From: Pseudidiomarina piscicola
GTDB lineage: Bacteria; Pseudomonadota; Gammaproteobacteria; Enterobacterales; Alteromonadaceae
Length of the DNA: 64,000 nt
Assembly: GCF_902806985.1 (NCBI RefSeq)
Contig: NZ_CADCXY010000001.1
Span: 310,001 to 374,000, forward strand
Direction: 5' to 3'
The position numbers and the translations under genes were made by a program. The notes under the pieces are model-generated. The model was given only the letters and a program-made list of their open reading frames with translations. It had not been told where the DNA came from and did not search any database. This document shows, piece after piece, positions 46,817 to 56,255 of this stretch (positions are counted from its first letter, which is position 1; each line of letters starts with the position of its first letter).

Positions 46817-47441
46817 TTCACAGCGTGTGGCGGTTCACCGAGATAACCCTGAAGGTTCGGTGCGAGTCATTTTTGCCCACGGAGCTGGCGCAGGTCTACA
46901 AAGCGATTTCATGCAATACATTGCGCTGGGACTGGCGATGAATGATATTGAAGTTGTGCGCTTCAACTTTCCTTATTGGCAGAAGTTTATGGACACGGGC
47001 GTACGACGCCCTCCTAACCCAATGCCACAACTCGAGCATTCGATGCGTACCGTGGTCGAACAGTTTGATGATAATAAGCCATTGGTGCTGATGGGGAAGT
47101 CGTTAGGATCGCGCGTGGCGTTTCGGTTAGCTGATGATGTAGGTGCGGTTGCAGCGATTGCGCTTGGCTTTCCGTTTCACCCGGTAGGCAAACCCGATAA
47201 ATTACGCGTCAATGATTTAGTGAATCATTGCGCCGCCAATCTCATTATACAAGGCGAGCGTGATGGCTTTGGTAAACCCGCAGAAGTTGCGACCTACCCA
47301 TTGCCCGAATCAATTGAACTACACTGGCTTAACTATGGTGATCATAGTTTTGAGCCAACCAAACGTAGCGGACTCGAGCGTAGAGCCTTATGGCAAGACG
47401 CCATTGATAAAGTACGTACGTTTATTTTGGAGAAGACATGA
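46809..47441 (+). CDS. alpha/beta hydrolase, KANL3/Tex30-like
   Basis: Small alpha/beta-fold protein of 210 residues. The start VRVIFAHGAGAGLQSDFMQ and the nucleophile elbow LMGKSLGSRVAF (Ser in GKSLGS) match the KANL3/Tex30 group, which includes bacterial hypothetical hydrolases; the late His is in YGDHSFEP. Reaction unknown. Overlaps LysR by 8 and rlmM by 4 bases. Confidence 0.85.
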   Translation: MNDSQRVAVHRDNPEGSVRVIFAHGAGAGLQSDFMQYIALGLAMNDIEVVRFNFPYWQKFMDTGVRRPPNPMPQLEHSMRTVVEQFDDNKPLVLMGKSLGSRVAFRLADDVGAVAAIALGFPFHPVGKPDKLRVNDLVNHCAANLIIQGERDGFGKPAEVATYPLPESIELHWLNYGDHSFEPTKRSGLERRALWQDAIDKVRTFILEKT

Positions 47442-48529
47442 GTGGATTATTAGCCTACTGCCGGCCAGGTTTCGAGAGTGACTGTGCGGCCGAGCTACAA
47501 GACAAAACGGCAGTGCATGGTAGCTTTGGCTACTGTCAAACCAAAGCACAACAAGGTTATGTGATCTATCGCTGTGCCGCGGAAGAAGCAGAGCATTTAG
47601 CGAAAAAACTAGTCTTGAATGAGCTGATATTTACTCGCCAATTTATTGCGATTCTAGCTGAGGTGGACGATTTACCCAGTGAAGACCGTGTTTCTGCGGT
47701 GCAGTTGGCGTTGCTCGATGAAGGTATACAAGAAACCTTTGGTGGCATTAAGCCGGCGGGGGAGTTACGTGTTGAAACACCAGATACCAATGACGGTAAA
47801 GAGTTATCTAAATTCTGCCGTAAATTTACCGTGCCATTGCGTCAAGGCTTACGTAAAGCAGGCTGGATGACCACCAAGGAAAGTGACCGGCGCCCGACGT
47901 TGCACGCATTCTTTCTATCGAGTCGCCATGTGGTGATTGGTTTTTCGTTTAGCTTTAACCAATCGCCTTGGTTGATGGGAATACCACGTTTGCGTGCACC
48001 AAGCGATGCACCGAGTCGTTCAACGTTAAAATTAGACGAGGCTTTTCAAGTATTTGTGCCGGCACATGAACGCGAGGCACGTATTAGTTCAGGCATGAAT
48101 GCCGTTGACTTAGGCGCAGCGCCGGGCGGCTGGACCTATCAGTTAGTACGCCGAGGTATGATGGTGCAAGCCGTCGACAATGGTCCGATGGCAGAAAGCT
48201 TGATGGATACTGGGCAGGTCAAACATATCAAGGAAGATGGTTTTAAATACCGACCGAAAAAGAAAAATGTTACTTGGTTGGTGTGCGACATGGTCGAGAA
48301 GCCGGCACGGGTTGGCGAGTTAATGACCGGTTGGATTCTTGATGGTGACTGCGAAGAGGCTATTTTTAACTTAAAATTGCCGATGAAGCGCCGTTATGCG
48401 GCAGTGGCCGAGTACATGGAGAAAATTAAACAGACGCTTGCCGAGCAAGGCCGTGGTCGTTTTGAAGTGCAAGCAAAGCAGCTTTACCACGACCGAGAGG
48501 AAATTACCGTTCATATTCGTGGTGTCTAA
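47438..48529 (+). CDS. rlmM: 23S rRNA 2'-O-ribose methyltransferase (C2498) RlmM
   Basis: SAM-dependent methyltransferase modifying C2498 of 23S rRNA. N-terminal THUMP-like domain starting SGLLAYCRPGFESDCAAEL, and C-terminal Rossmann domain with VDLGAAPGGWTYQLVRRGM; the catalytic lysine region LKLPMKRRY follows. 363 residues, normal. Usually single-copy and neighbouring variable genes in Alteromonadales. Confidence 0.95.
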   Translation: MSGLLAYCRPGFESDCAAELQDKTAVHGSFGYCQTKAQQGYVIYRCAAEEAEHLAKKLVLNELIFTRQFIAILAEVDDLPSEDRVSAVQLALLDEGIQETFGGIKPAGELRVETPDTNDGKELSKFCRKFTVPLRQGLRKAGWMTTKESDRRPTLHAFFLSSRHVVIGFSFSFNQSPWLMGIPRLRAPSDAPSRSTLKLDEAFQVFVPAHEREARISSGMNAVDLGAAPGGWTYQLVRRGMMVQAVDNGPMAESLMDTGQVKHIKEDGFKYRPKKKNVTWLVCDMVEKPARVGELMTGWILDGDCEEAIFNLKLPMKRRYAAVAEYMEKIKQTLAEQGRGRFEVQAKQLYHDREEITVHIRGV

Positions 48530-48557
48530 AGCTGACTAAGACACCGTAAGTTGGTGT

Positions 48558-48932
48558 TTAAAAGTCTTGGTAATCTTGATAAGCATCGGCTCCCCAAGCA
48601 ATGAGGGAGCCGTTTTTAAATAACAAAGGCGTACATTCATCGCGGGTGGTTATGCCATCAGACTTAACATGATGAGTGCGATAGAACAGTACTAAAACCT
48701 CTTCACCCGTCGCAGTTGATTTGGCTTCGCTAATATCAGGTGAACCTAACAACCGAATGATATCTTCTTTCGGAATGCCCAGGTCTAAGCGGCCAATTTG
48801 CTTCAAATTAAAGGTTTCCCGTTCCTGCCAGCTCATATTGTCAGGATCAGCCTGGTAGATGGCCAAGATCAGCGCTGTTGCTGCCAAATAAATGACAAAC
48901 CCAATCAGAATAATTTTCATCATTTTTGACAT
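48558..48932 (-). CDS. DUF3192 family protein
   Basis: Protein of 124 residues with one N-terminal membrane anchor (ILIGFVIYLAATALILAIY, about 7-25) and a soluble domain resembling the SmpA/BamE-type fold of DUF3192 (LGIPKEDIIRLLGSPDISEAK, LVLFYRTHHVKSDG). Function unknown; possibly envelope related. On the same strand as ppnN, 50 bases downstream. Confidence 0.85.
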   Translation of the reverse strand: MSKMMKIILIGFVIYLAATALILAIYQADPDNMSWQERETFNLKQIGRLDLGIPKEDIIRLLGSPDISEAKSTATGEEVLVLFYRTHHVKSDGITTRDECTPLLFKNGSLIAWGADAYQDYQDF

Positions 48933-48971
48933 ATCAGCGCCTCACTTGATCCGCACTTATTTCATAGTTTG

Positions 48972-48991
48972 ACCGACTGTTTTTAGTCGGT
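48972..48991 (-). other. hairpin spanning the ppnN stop codon
   Basis: A 7-bp inverted repeat ACCGACT / AGTCGGT with a six-base loop covers the ppnN stop codon. There is no U-tract on the minus strand, so it is not a standard intrinsic terminator; it may slow 3'-to-5' decay or be chance. Confidence 0.35.
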
Positions 48992-50338
48992 AATGACTCG
49001 GTAACAAGGATGATATACCGAACCAGGCAGTTTCATCCGGCCTTGTTCGACGAACGCCTTCAACAACACGTCGAGTTTCCGCATCATCTCTTGTTCGCCA
49101 TGAATTTCGAACACACCATGGGCGCGAATTGCACGAATGCCTTCGTCTTTCACGTTACCGGCAACAATTGCTGAGAACGCGCGACGCAGATCAGCGGCCA
49201 ACAACTGTGGCTCTTGATCGCGATGCAGATTAAGCGAGGCAACACTTTCATGGGTTGGACTGAACGGCCGCTGGAATGGCTCATCAATATGCAGAGTCCA
49301 GTTAAAGCAATACGAGTCACCTGTTGCACGGCGGTATTCTTTGACTTCATTGGTGCTGTCGCACATGTGCCGGGCAACGGTTACCGGATCGTCAATAATA
49401 ATGGTGTAGAGCTTACGCGCTTCCTCGCCCAAAGTAGCCACAATAAAATCATCGATGGCGTCGAAGTATCCCTTACTACTCTCAGGGCCCGTAAGCACAA
49501 TTGGGAACACTTGGCGTTCGTTGGCGGGGTGCATTAAAATACCGAGAATATACAGCAGTTCTTCGGCGGTACCTGCGCCACCTGGGAAAATCACAATACC
49601 GTGGGCGCAACGAACAAAGGCCTCAAGGCGCTTTTCGATATCGGGCAGAATCACCAATTCGTTGACGATTGGGTTAGGTGGCTCAGCGGCAATAATACCG
49701 GGTTCAGTGAAGCCCAAGTAACGACCATCAGGGATACGCTGCTTGGCGTGGCCGATGGTGGCACCTTTCATGGGCCCTTTCATGGCACCCGGGCCACAAC
49801 CGGTACAAATATTTAGACTGCGTAGGCCAAGATGGTAACCGACTTCTTTGGTGTACTTGTACTCGGTTTCATTAATGGAGTGGCCGCCCCAACAAACAAT
49901 AATATTTGGGTCAAGGTTAGGCTGTACAACTTGCGCGTTACGCAAAATATCGAATACCACATGCGTGAGCGTGTGGGTGTCCGCAGAATCTAATGTTTGC
50001 GCGTGATAGCGCTCGCCGGTAAACAGAATATCGCGTAACACGGCTTCGACGAGCTCTTGCATACCGACAATGAGCTTACCATCGACAAAGGCTTCTGCTG
50101 GCGGGTTGATTAACTCAAGCTGTACGCCACGCTCACATTTCAAAACATTAACGTCAAAGTCTTTGTATTTATCGAAAATCTCTTCACTGCTGTCTGTTTT
50201 ACTGCCCGCGTTAAGTACGGCAAGGCAGCAATTACGGAATAAACGATAAAGTTCTTCATCACTTGATTGTTGTAAACGGTCAATTTCCAACTGCGAAAGC
50301 AAACTCATGCTACCGCGTGGAGAAATAGTAATTTTCAT
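48983..50338 (-). CDS. ppnN: nucleotide 5'-monophosphate nucleosidase PpnN (YgdH)
   Basis: LOG-family enzyme that cleaves nucleotides to base and ribose 5-phosphate; in E. coli it is activated by (p)ppGpp. The LOG motif [15 protein letters not shown] and the upstream [18 protein letters not shown] are intact, and the N-terminal domain [18 protein letters not shown] aligns with YgdH. 451 residues, family size. It is downstream of queF by 23 bases on the same strand. Confidence 0.95.
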   Translation of the reverse strand: MKITISPRGSMSLLSQLEIDRLQQSSDEELYRLFRNCCLAVLNAGSKTDSSEEIFDKYKDFDVNVLKCERGVQLELINPPAEAFVDGKLIVGMQELVEAVLRDILFTGERYHAQTLDSADTHTLTHVVFDILRNAQVVQPNLDPNIIVCWGGHSINETEYKYTKEVGYHLGLRSLNICTGCGPGAMKGPMKGATIGHAKQRIPDGRYLGFTEPGIIAAEPPNPIVNELVILPDIEKRLEAFVRCAHGIVIFPGGAGTAEELLYILGILMHPANERQVFPIVLTGPESSKGYFDAIDDFIVATLGEEARKLYTIIIDDPVTVARHMCDSTNEVKEYRRATGDSYCFNWTLHIDEPFQRPFSPTHESVASLNLHRDQEPQLLAADLRRAFSAIVAGNVKDEGIRAIRAHGVFEIHGEQEMMRKLDVLLKAFVEQGRMKLPGSVYHPCYRVITD

Positions 50339-50361
50339 TCAATTTCCTTTTCTTCTTGTTC

Positions 50362-51204
50362 TTACTGACGGCTCAATCGTGTCATCGTCGGAGCCGTTTC
50401 AAAATTTGAGCGGAATGGATTGATATCTAGTCCACCGCGTCTGGTATAGCGTGCGAACACCGTTAATTTGTCGATGTCGAGACGCTGAGTTAGATCCATA
50501 AAAATACGTTCAACGCATTGTTCATGGAATTCATTATGGTTACGGAAGGAAACGATGTAGCGCAATAATGCTGCTCGATCAATCTTTCGTCCCTGATAGT
50601 GAATGTAGAGTGAGCCCCAGTCTGGCTGGTTGGTGATTAAGCAGTTCGATTTCAGTAGGTGACTGCTTAGTTGCTCAGTAACTCGCTGTTCACTGTCGTG
50701 CTTTAATAGTTCAGGCGCATAGTGATAGTGCTCAATGGCCACCTGACTATCATCTATCGACTCGGCCGGCCAGTGTCCTATGGCATGCTCAGAGTCATCA
50801 AGCCCTACTAGTTGTACCTTAACTGGCGCCGCGGCACAATCACTAAGGTCATGTTGTAAGGCTTTTTCAACGTCTTGCCAACTTTGCCACTGGCTGGCGT
50901 TAAAGCTGTTGAGGTAAAGCTTAAATGATTTTGACTCGATCAAGTTAGCACTACTGCAGGGCACTGAGAAATATCCCATCGCCACCTGTGGCAAGCCATT
51001 TGGCTGTAACCACGATAATTCATAGCCAGTCCAGTAATCTGTGCCGTGGAAAGGTAAAGCGACACCTTGCTTAAGACCTATAGGCGTGCGGTTGAGTTGT
51101 CTTGGCACGGCTTTTAATAAATTGGCGTCGTAATGCTCAGGGTAGTCGGTTGCTTGACCTAATTCGAGGTGGGCAAGTGGATGATCTGCAGGAGTTTGCT
51201 TCAT
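50362..51204 (-). CDS. queF: NADPH-dependent 7-cyano-7-deazaguanine reductase
   Basis: Reduces preQ0 to preQ1 in queuosine synthesis; bicistronic-domain (YqcD-type) QueF of 280 residues. The conserved [13 protein letters not shown] motif carries the substrate-binding glutamate, the catalytic Cys is in IESKSFK-linked upstream segment PCSSANL region or in [27 protein letters not shown] is also typical. It has a dyad-rich promoter region shared with syd. No preQ1 riboswitch was recognised upstream. Confidence 0.93.
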   Translation of the reverse strand: MKQTPADHPLAHLELGQATDYPEHYDANLLKAVPRQLNRTPIGLKQGVALPFHGTDYWTGYELSWLQPNGLPQVAMGYFSVPCSSANLIESKSFKLYLNSFNASQWQSWQDVEKALQHDLSDCAAAPVKVQLVGLDDSEHAIGHWPAESIDDSQVAIEHYHYAPELLKHDSEQRVTEQLSSHLLKSNCLITNQPDWGSLYIHYQGRKIDRAALLRYIVSFRNHNEFHEQCVERIFMDLTQRLDIDKLTVFARYTRRGGLDINPFRSNFETAPTMTRLSRQ

Positions 51205-51245
51205 TACGTTGGTTTACCTTGTTACACTTAAACAATTGACCAGAG

Positions 51246-51308
51246 CCTTCCCCAGCCAGTCGCCTAGTGTACCATTTGCTGGCTTGAAGATGCTAGCTTG
51301 TGGGAAGG
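51246..51308. repeat. nested inverted repeats between queF and syd
   Basis: Outer arms CCTTCCC (51246-51252) and GGGAAGG (51302-51308) enclose inner arms AGCCAG (51254-51259) and CTGGCT (51279-51284). The arrangement could give a cruciform or a stem with an internal loop in RNA from either strand, in the 135-base gap between divergent genes. No standard riboswitch or terminator fits it. Confidence 0.6.
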
Positions 51309-51339
51309 TTACGCCACCCCCTTTACGTGAGTATGACGA

Positions 51340-51909
51340 ATGACGATCACCACCGCCTTAGACGATTTAATAACCCGCTACGTTGATGCCTATGAAGCAG
51401 CTCAAGTGCCTTTGATGACCGAAGCCAACGACACATGGCAGGCGCCCATCTATAAAGGCGCAGTAGCCGCAGATGATTGGGTTGAGTGGCAGCCGGTGAT
51501 GCAACAGCAAGGGTTAGACTTTAGTGACCTAATGAATGCCCTAGAAGAACCTTTCCACGACGATTTTAAAGCTTACTTTTCACGTTGGTTCAGTGCAGAC
51601 CTGGCAGTGTTTTGGCAGCAACACCCATTATGGCTTCTGCACTTGCATGGCGACGATGATGCTGAACGAATGTTAGCTAATCAAGCAGGGCATGTGTTGA
51701 TGAAGCGCAGGTTAAAACAGCCAATAACGTTGTTTCTAGGGCTCGCAGAGGAGTCAGATGATCTGCTGATCTCACTAGACAACAGTACGGGTGAAGTAGG
51801 GCTGGAATTTGTCGGGCAACCCCAACATGAGGTGTTAGCAACGTCGCTCGCTGAGTTTTTGTCAAAAAGTACCCCAAGAGTGGTAGAAAAGGAGACGTCA
51901 ATCGGCTAG
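51340..51909 (+). CDS. syd: SecY-interacting protein Syd
   Basis: Cytoplasmic protein of 189 residues that binds SecY and is thought to check for misassembled translocons. Family-typical stretches: LITRYVDAYEA near the N-terminus, WQPVMQQQGLDFSDLMNALEE, and the C-terminal LEFVGQPQHEVLATSLAEFL. The conserved concave acidic surface is reflected by many Asp/Glu. Divergent from queF, as in many gammaproteobacteria. Confidence 0.93.
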   Translation: MTITTALDDLITRYVDAYEAAQVPLMTEANDTWQAPIYKGAVAADDWVEWQPVMQQQGLDFSDLMNALEEPFHDDFKAYFSRWFSADLAVFWQQHPLWLLHLHGDDDAERMLANQAGHVLMKRRLKQPITLFLGLAEESDDLLISLDNSTGEVGLEFVGQPQHEVLATSLAEFLSKSTPRVVEKETSIG

Positions 51910-51967
51910 TTTGTATGCATTGAACGTTGCAAATCTGTGCAGCGGAGCAACAAACACAGAGGTTGGC

Positions 51968-52642
51968 ATGACCACGAAAAAGACCGGTGAAATTCGTTAT
52001 TTAGTCGCTGAAGAACTAAAGCTAGCGGCGTCTTTGCTGTATCAGGCCTATCATGACGATGCCTTGTTGATGGCGCTTTTTCAAGCCGACAAAGCGGACT
52101 ATGAAAAGCGCCTACGAGCAGCGATTCGCGAAGAACTGGCCGCCTTTTGGGAAGCCAAACAACCAATGATAGGGGTGTTTTCCGGGCAGAGTTTACTTGG
52201 TGTTGCGTGCTTGACTGAACCTGGTAAAAGCTTTGGCCCTGGGCGCTATTGGCATTGGCGGTTAAAAATGTTGCTAACCGCAGGTTATGTCAGCACCAAA
52301 CAGCTGGTTGCCAAGGAAGAAAAAATTCAGGCTGCTATCGCGGACGAGTTGGGGCTAAAACATTATCATATGCTGGCCTTTATTGCGGTGAACCCGATTT
52401 ATCAGCAACAAGGTTGGGGCGATGTACTTGTGCGTGCGGCAGAGCAAGCACTTGCAGATGAGCCTAGCTCGCAAGGTATTGCAGTGCTTATTACTCAGCC
52501 TCATCACAAACAGCTATTCCTGCAGCATAATTACCAACGGGTGTGTTCGCTCGCCATTGGTGAGATCAGCGGTGAGCTCTACTTCTGCCAGACGTCAGCA
52601 GCGGCAAGCACGGCTAACTCGGAGGTAGCCGCCCATGGCTAA
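51968..52642 (+). CDS. GNAT-family N-acetyltransferase
   Basis: Acetyl-CoA-dependent N-acetyltransferase of 224 residues. The CoA-pyrophosphate loop is NPIYQQQGWGDVLV (QxxGxG), followed by the helix RAAEQALAD; the fold continues with the IAVLITQP strand. Substrate unknown. The ATG at 51968 is used because AGAGG precedes it and the family homology starts there; the frame is open upstream to 51911. It overlaps the Mpo1-like gene by 8 bases. Confidence 0.88.
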   Translation: MTTKKTGEIRYLVAEELKLAASLLYQAYHDDALLMALFQADKADYEKRLRAAIREELAAFWEAKQPMIGVFSGQSLLGVACLTEPGKSFGPGRYWHWRLKMLLTAGYVSTKQLVAKEEKIQAAIADELGLKHYHMLAFIAVNPIYQQQGWGDVLVRAAEQALADEPSSQGIAVLITQPHHKQLFLQHNYQRVCSLAIGEISGELYFCQTSAAASTANSEVAAHG

Positions 52643-52961
52643 AGAAATGCCTAGTTCATTTAGCTCTTTTCGGGAGTTTTATCCGTACTATTTAGTCGAG
52701 CATTCGAACCCCCAATGCCGTGCCATGCACTACATAGGTAGCAGTCTTGTGCTGGTGATATTAGCCGCTGTGGTATTGACGCAGCAATGGTGGTGGCTGA
52801 TTGCGATACCGGTGGTCGGGTATGGGTTTGCCTGGGTTGGCCATTTTTTCTTTCAACACAACAAGCCAGCAACCTTTAAGCATCCATGGTATTCACTTTG
52901 GGGCGACTGGGTTATGTACTTCGAATTTTTACAACGCCGACTCGGCGGCTCTAAGCATTAA
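52635..52961 (+). CDS. Mpo1-like (DUF962) membrane protein
   Basis: Membrane protein of 108 residues with two spans, of the Mpo1/YGL010w (DUF962) family. Fungal Mpo1 is an Fe(II)-dependent dioxygenase in alpha-oxidation of 2-hydroxy fatty acids; the bacterial role is not known. Conserved histidines are in MHYIGSS and GHFFFQHNKPATFKHPWYSLWGD. It ends with a 4-base overlap with a convergent gene. Confidence 0.85.
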   Translation: MAKEMPSSFSSFREFYPYYLVEHSNPQCRAMHYIGSSLVLVILAAVVLTQQWWWLIAIPVVGYGFAWVGHFFFQHNKPATFKHPWYSLWGDWVMYFEFLQRRLGGSKH

Positions 52962-53266
52962 TCGGGCAGTCGATAGGCCGGCGTTTCGATGGCCAACAAA
53001 CGCAAGTTAAGCATCTGTAGATCGCCTTCATAGCGACTCTCACGATCGCTACTGAAGGCAAATTGATAGTGACTTTTCCAGCCGATATGGCGCCCGCGCT
53101 TGGCCAGGCGTCCGCCTTGCCAAGCAATATCGAGAAATTGTAATTGATGCTGTTCACAATAGCGTTTAGCGTGCACTCGCGCTAACTCCGCTTGGCGCCG
53201 TCCCTGCCAGAATAGTAGCCCGACAAAGCCAATGGCGATTAATAAAATAGCGTCAAATAAAACCAC
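52958..53266 (-). CDS. DUF3301 family membrane protein
   Basis: Protein of 102 residues: one N-terminal membrane span (LLIAIGFVGLLFWQG) and a small soluble domain containing YCEQHQLQFLDIAW and RREYQF-like FSSDRESRYEGDL segments typical of DUF3301. Function unknown. It directly abuts the DUF3549 gene upstream, and this pair is conserved in Alteromonadales and Vibrio. Confidence 0.86.
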   Translation of the reverse strand: MVLFDAILLIAIGFVGLLFWQGRRQAELARVHAKRYCEQHQLQFLDIAWQGGRLAKRGRHIGWKSHYQFAFSSDRESRYEGDLQMLNLRLLAIETPAYRLPD

Positions 53267-54313
53267 TTAATTTGCTCCGGTAAACGTCTGCCAGGCTTGG
53301 CGCAACTGCTGCGATAGGTCATCGCGACGCAACATCACTAAAACATGGGGGCGTAGGTTAGGCAACCGCAATAGATCGGTGATGAGTGCGGCAAACACCG
53401 CAGGCTCTTGCGTTGCCACAGCGTCTAGCAACAATTCTAGGGAAACCGACGGCTGCGCAAGAGGATCGAAAGCCTCCCATAAGCGGGCACAGCAAATAAT
53501 GACTTCGTCACTGCTCGGCTGTGCCAACACGTGTTCGATGGCGGCGACGAGTTGCGGAGTAAGTGGCTGTCGGGCAAGGCTGCGTAATAAGTCTGCGCGT
53601 GCGTCACTGGCGCTGTGTTGCTGTATGTCAGCGGCAAAAGTTGCGCTCAGTTCAGCTGGAAGCTGTTGATGCTCGAGCGCAATAGCGAGCGCTTGACGAA
53701 GTGGCGCTGGGTATTGGCTAAAAGAGTTGGCAATTGCCTGTGCACTCTCAGGTAAACTTTCGAGTCGAGTACAGACATCATGCAGCCCTTGAACACCAAC
53801 TTGCTGCCAATGCTTAGGTTCTTGCAGGGCGGTTTGGGCCAGTTCAAAGTGAATGGACGGCGATCGCTGCCAACGCAAACTTAATTTCGCATGTAACGCG
53901 GCGCGCTTGGCTTCCGTTGGCGTAAATAAGTAGGGGCTTTGCTGAAGTTGTTTCTCTTGCTCAGCACTTAACGCATGGGTGACCTGTTGCCCCAATAGGG
54001 TGATCACTTGCGTAATAAATTCCTGCACGGTGCTTTGTTCAAGTAGACCGCGCTCATCAACGGGAAACTTTAAAAACCATAGGTAGGGATCTTGCTCGGT
54101 GGTTGCTAACTTTGGCCAAAATACAATGGCGAAACAGGCATGGCCTTGCACCGGGTAAGGGTAAGGTTGCTGTTGCTGCTCAATGGCGGCAAAGTCGTCG
54201 TTGCTGATAGGTTGTACCAAACGGCCTAGATCATAACAAACGTAGGTGCTTTGGCCTTCATTAAGTAACTGCGTTAACGTAGATAGACTCATTAAACTTG
54301 CATCGCGCTTCAT
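53267..54313 (-). CDS. DUF3549 family protein
   Basis: Soluble protein of 348 residues recognised by LTQLLNEGQSTYVCYDLGRLVQPIS and WFLKFPVDERGLL near the N-terminus and a C-terminal helical repeat region that resembles HEAT repeats (LARQPLTPQLVAAIEHVLAQ). Function unknown. The start may be 54313 or the downstream ATG at 54292. No signal peptide. Confidence 0.86.
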   Translation of the reverse strand: MKRDASLMSLSTLTQLLNEGQSTYVCYDLGRLVQPISNDDFAAIEQQQQPYPYPVQGHACFAIVFWPKLATTEQDPYLWFLKFPVDERGLLEQSTVQEFITQVITLLGQQVTHALSAEQEKQLQQSPYLFTPTEAKRAALHAKLSLRWQRSPSIHFELAQTALQEPKHWQQVGVQGLHDVCTRLESLPESAQAIANSFSQYPAPLRQALAIALEHQQLPAELSATFAADIQQHSASDARADLLRSLARQPLTPQLVAAIEHVLAQPSSDEVIICCARLWEAFDPLAQPSVSLELLLDAVATQEPAVFAALITDLLRLPNLRPHVLVMLRRDDLSQQLRQAWQTFTGAN

Positions 54314-54365
54314 TTTGCTGAAAGATGTGCGCCATTATAACGATTAAATGGTCGTGGAGGTAGTA

Positions 54366-54710
54366 ATGGACCAACGACAACGTGCTGCACGTTTGCTCGA
54401 GCGAATCGAAACCGAATTGAATGGCCTGGGATTATGGCAAAGTGAGTACCCAGCGCCGCATGAGCTACAAAGTAGCGAACCGTTTGCCATCGACAAACTT
54501 GATTTTCATCAGTGGCTACAGTTCATTATGGTGCCGCGCATGTGGGATATTATTGATGGCGAGCATCCGTTACCACAGAACATTGCGGTAAGCCCGATGG
54601 CAACTCATGTTTATCGTGATGACTTAGAAAATCATGAAGGGTTGATTAGTATCTTACGTGAGTTTGATATCGTTTTAAGTGGTACCGATCCTTTGGCGGA
54701 AGATGTCTGA
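54366..54710 (+). CDS. yqcC: YqcC family protein
   Basis: Protein of 114 residues of the YqcC (DUF446) family, function unknown. The ATG at 54366 is chosen because GGAGG lies just upstream; the frame extends back to 54348. WLQFIMVPRMWDII and NIAVSPMATHVYR are typical. It overlaps truC by 8 bases, the usual yqcC-truC gene pair. Confidence 0.92.
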   Translation: MDQRQRAARLLERIETELNGLGLWQSEYPAPHELQSSEPFAIDKLDFHQWLQFIMVPRMWDIIDGEHPLPQNIAVSPMATHVYRDDLENHEGLISILREFDIVLSGTDPLAEDV

Positions 54711-55413
54711 TCTAACCGTCGCTTTTGAAGACGAACATTTAATTGCGATTGATAAACCTAGCGGGCTGTTGGTTCATCGAAGCTGGTTGGCGAAAGAAGC
54801 AACGGAATTCGCGCTACAGCGGGTACGGGATCAAATTGGCCAGCGCGTGTACCCAGTGCACCGGTTAGACCGTCCCACTTCTGGTATCTTATTGTTCGCA
54901 AAAAACGTTGAAACAGCGCGGCTTATGACCGCCGCATTTACCGAGCGGCAAGTTGGCAAAAGCTACCATGCGGTTGTGCGTGGGTATCTTGGCGATGGAC
55001 GCCTTGATTATCCGCTGCGTGAAGAACTTGATAAAATTGCCGACAAGCTTGCTGATCAAGACAAAGAAGCACAACCAGCGATAACCGACTATGAGTGCTT
55101 AGCTCAGATCGAACTTCCTTATGCGGTCAGCAAAAAGCATGCAACCTCACGCTACTCGTTAATGCACCTGCACCCGCAAACAGGTCGGAAGCATCAGTTG
55201 CGCCGTCATATGTCGCATTTACGCCATCCAATTATTGGCGATACCAATCATGGTGATGGGCGACATAATCGTTTTTTCCGAGAGCATTTTGATTGTCACC
55301 GGTTATTATTGGCCGCGACCCGCCTTGAGTTTCAGCACCCACATGAAAATGAGACCGTACGCATCGAGCTTCCGGTCCCAGCAGAGCTGTTACGCGCCTT
55401 TAAGGGTCGGTAG
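54703..55413 (+). CDS. truC: tRNA pseudouridine synthase C (position 65)
   Basis: RluA-family synthase making pseudouridine 65 in tRNA-Ile and tRNA-Asp. The catalytic Asp is in [34 protein letters not shown] at the start and [16 protein letters not shown] further on are conserved. The ATG at 54703 overlaps the yqcC stop. 236 residues. The end overlaps dapD by 14 bases tail to tail. Confidence 0.94.
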   Translation: MSDLTVAFEDEHLIAIDKPSGLLVHRSWLAKEATEFALQRVRDQIGQRVYPVHRLDRPTSGILLFAKNVETARLMTAAFTERQVGKSYHAVVRGYLGDGRLDYPLREELDKIADKLADQDKEAQPAITDYECLAQIELPYAVSKKHATSRYSLMHLHPQTGRKHQLRRHMSHLRHPIIGDTNHGDGRHNRFFREHFDCHRLLLAATRLEFQHPHENETVRIELPVPAELLRAFKGR

Positions 55414-56227
55414 CACGAAGTAATTCGTTAATACCCACTTTGGCACGGGTTTGCGCGTCAACTTTTTTCACTATTATCGCAGCATAAAGGCTGTGACTGC
55501 CGTCAGCGCTTGGTAACGAGCCGGGCACGACTACGGCGCCTGCCGGAACTCGACCATAATGAATTTCACCGCTTTCGCGATCAAAGATGCGCGTACTTTG
55601 GCCAATGTAAACGCCCATGGAGATGACTGCGCCTTGCTCGACAATAACACCTTCGACAATTTCTGAGCGCGCGCCAATAAAGCAATCATCTTCAATAATC
55701 GTTGGCGTAGCTTGTAATGGTTCTAACACACCACCAATGCCGACACCGCCCGACAAGTGCACATTGGTACCGATTTGCGCACAAGAACCAACGGTTGCCC
55801 AGGTGTCGACCATGGTTCCTGCACCTATATAAGCACCAATATTTACATAAGAAGGCATGAGCACCACATTGCGGTCGATAAAGGCGCCTTTACGTACCAT
55901 CGCCGGTGGCACAACCCGTATGCCTTCGGCCCGAAAACGGGCATCGTCATAGCCAATAAACTTACTGTCGACCTTGTCAAAGAAACGTGTTTCACCGCCG
56001 TTCATCAGGTGATTGTCATTTATTCGAAACGACAACAACACAGCTTTTTTCAGCCATTCATTAACGACCCAATCATTGCCTTGTTTTTCAGCAACACGTA
56101 ACTGACCACTGTCGATAGCGCCAATAACTTGGTCTAGGTCTTGGCGCAGTTGCGCGGGTACCTGCTTGGGGGAAAGTTCATCACGCTGCGCGAACGCAGC
56201 TTCAATGCGTTGTTGTAACTCTGTCAT
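55400..56227 (-). CDS. dapD: 2,3,4,5-tetrahydropyridine-2,6-dicarboxylate N-succinyltransferase
   Basis: Succinyl-CoA-dependent step of lysine and diaminopimelate synthesis. Left-handed beta-helix of hexapeptide repeats is visible ([45 protein letters not shown]). The ATG at 56227 with AAAGGAA 6 bases upstream gives 275 residues, as in E. coli (274); the extra N-terminal residues of the longer frame are rejected. It follows glnD by 28 bases. Confidence 0.97.
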   Translation of the reverse strand: MTELQQRIEAAFAQRDELSPKQVPAQLRQDLDQVIGAIDSGQLRVAEKQGNDWVVNEWLKKAVLLSFRINDNHLMNGGETRFFDKVDSKFIGYDDARFRAEGIRVVPPAMVRKGAFIDRNVVLMPSYVNIGAYIGAGTMVDTWATVGSCAQIGTNVHLSGGVGIGGVLEPLQATPTIIEDDCFIGARSEIVEGVIVEQGAVISMGVYIGQSTRIFDRESGEIHYGRVPAGAVVVPGSLPSADGSHSLYAAIIVKKVDAQTRAKVGINELLRATDP

Positions 56228-56255
56228 TTCGGTTCCTTTGCCAATAGAGTGCTGG

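Noticed and set aside
48541-48557. ACACC/GGTGT hairpin between rlmM and the DUF3192 gene as terminator
   Set aside because: Only five pairs and no clear U-run on either strand; too weak to call.
51205-51339. preQ1 riboswitch before queF
   Set aside because: The short preQ1 aptamer pattern (C-rich loop followed by an A-rich tail before the start) was not found on the minus strand; only nested repeats are present.
54258-54275. GCGTTAACGTAG as a second LiuR site
   Set aside because: It lies within the coding region of the DUF3549 gene, lacks the flanking TT/AA, and is not near a catabolic promoter.
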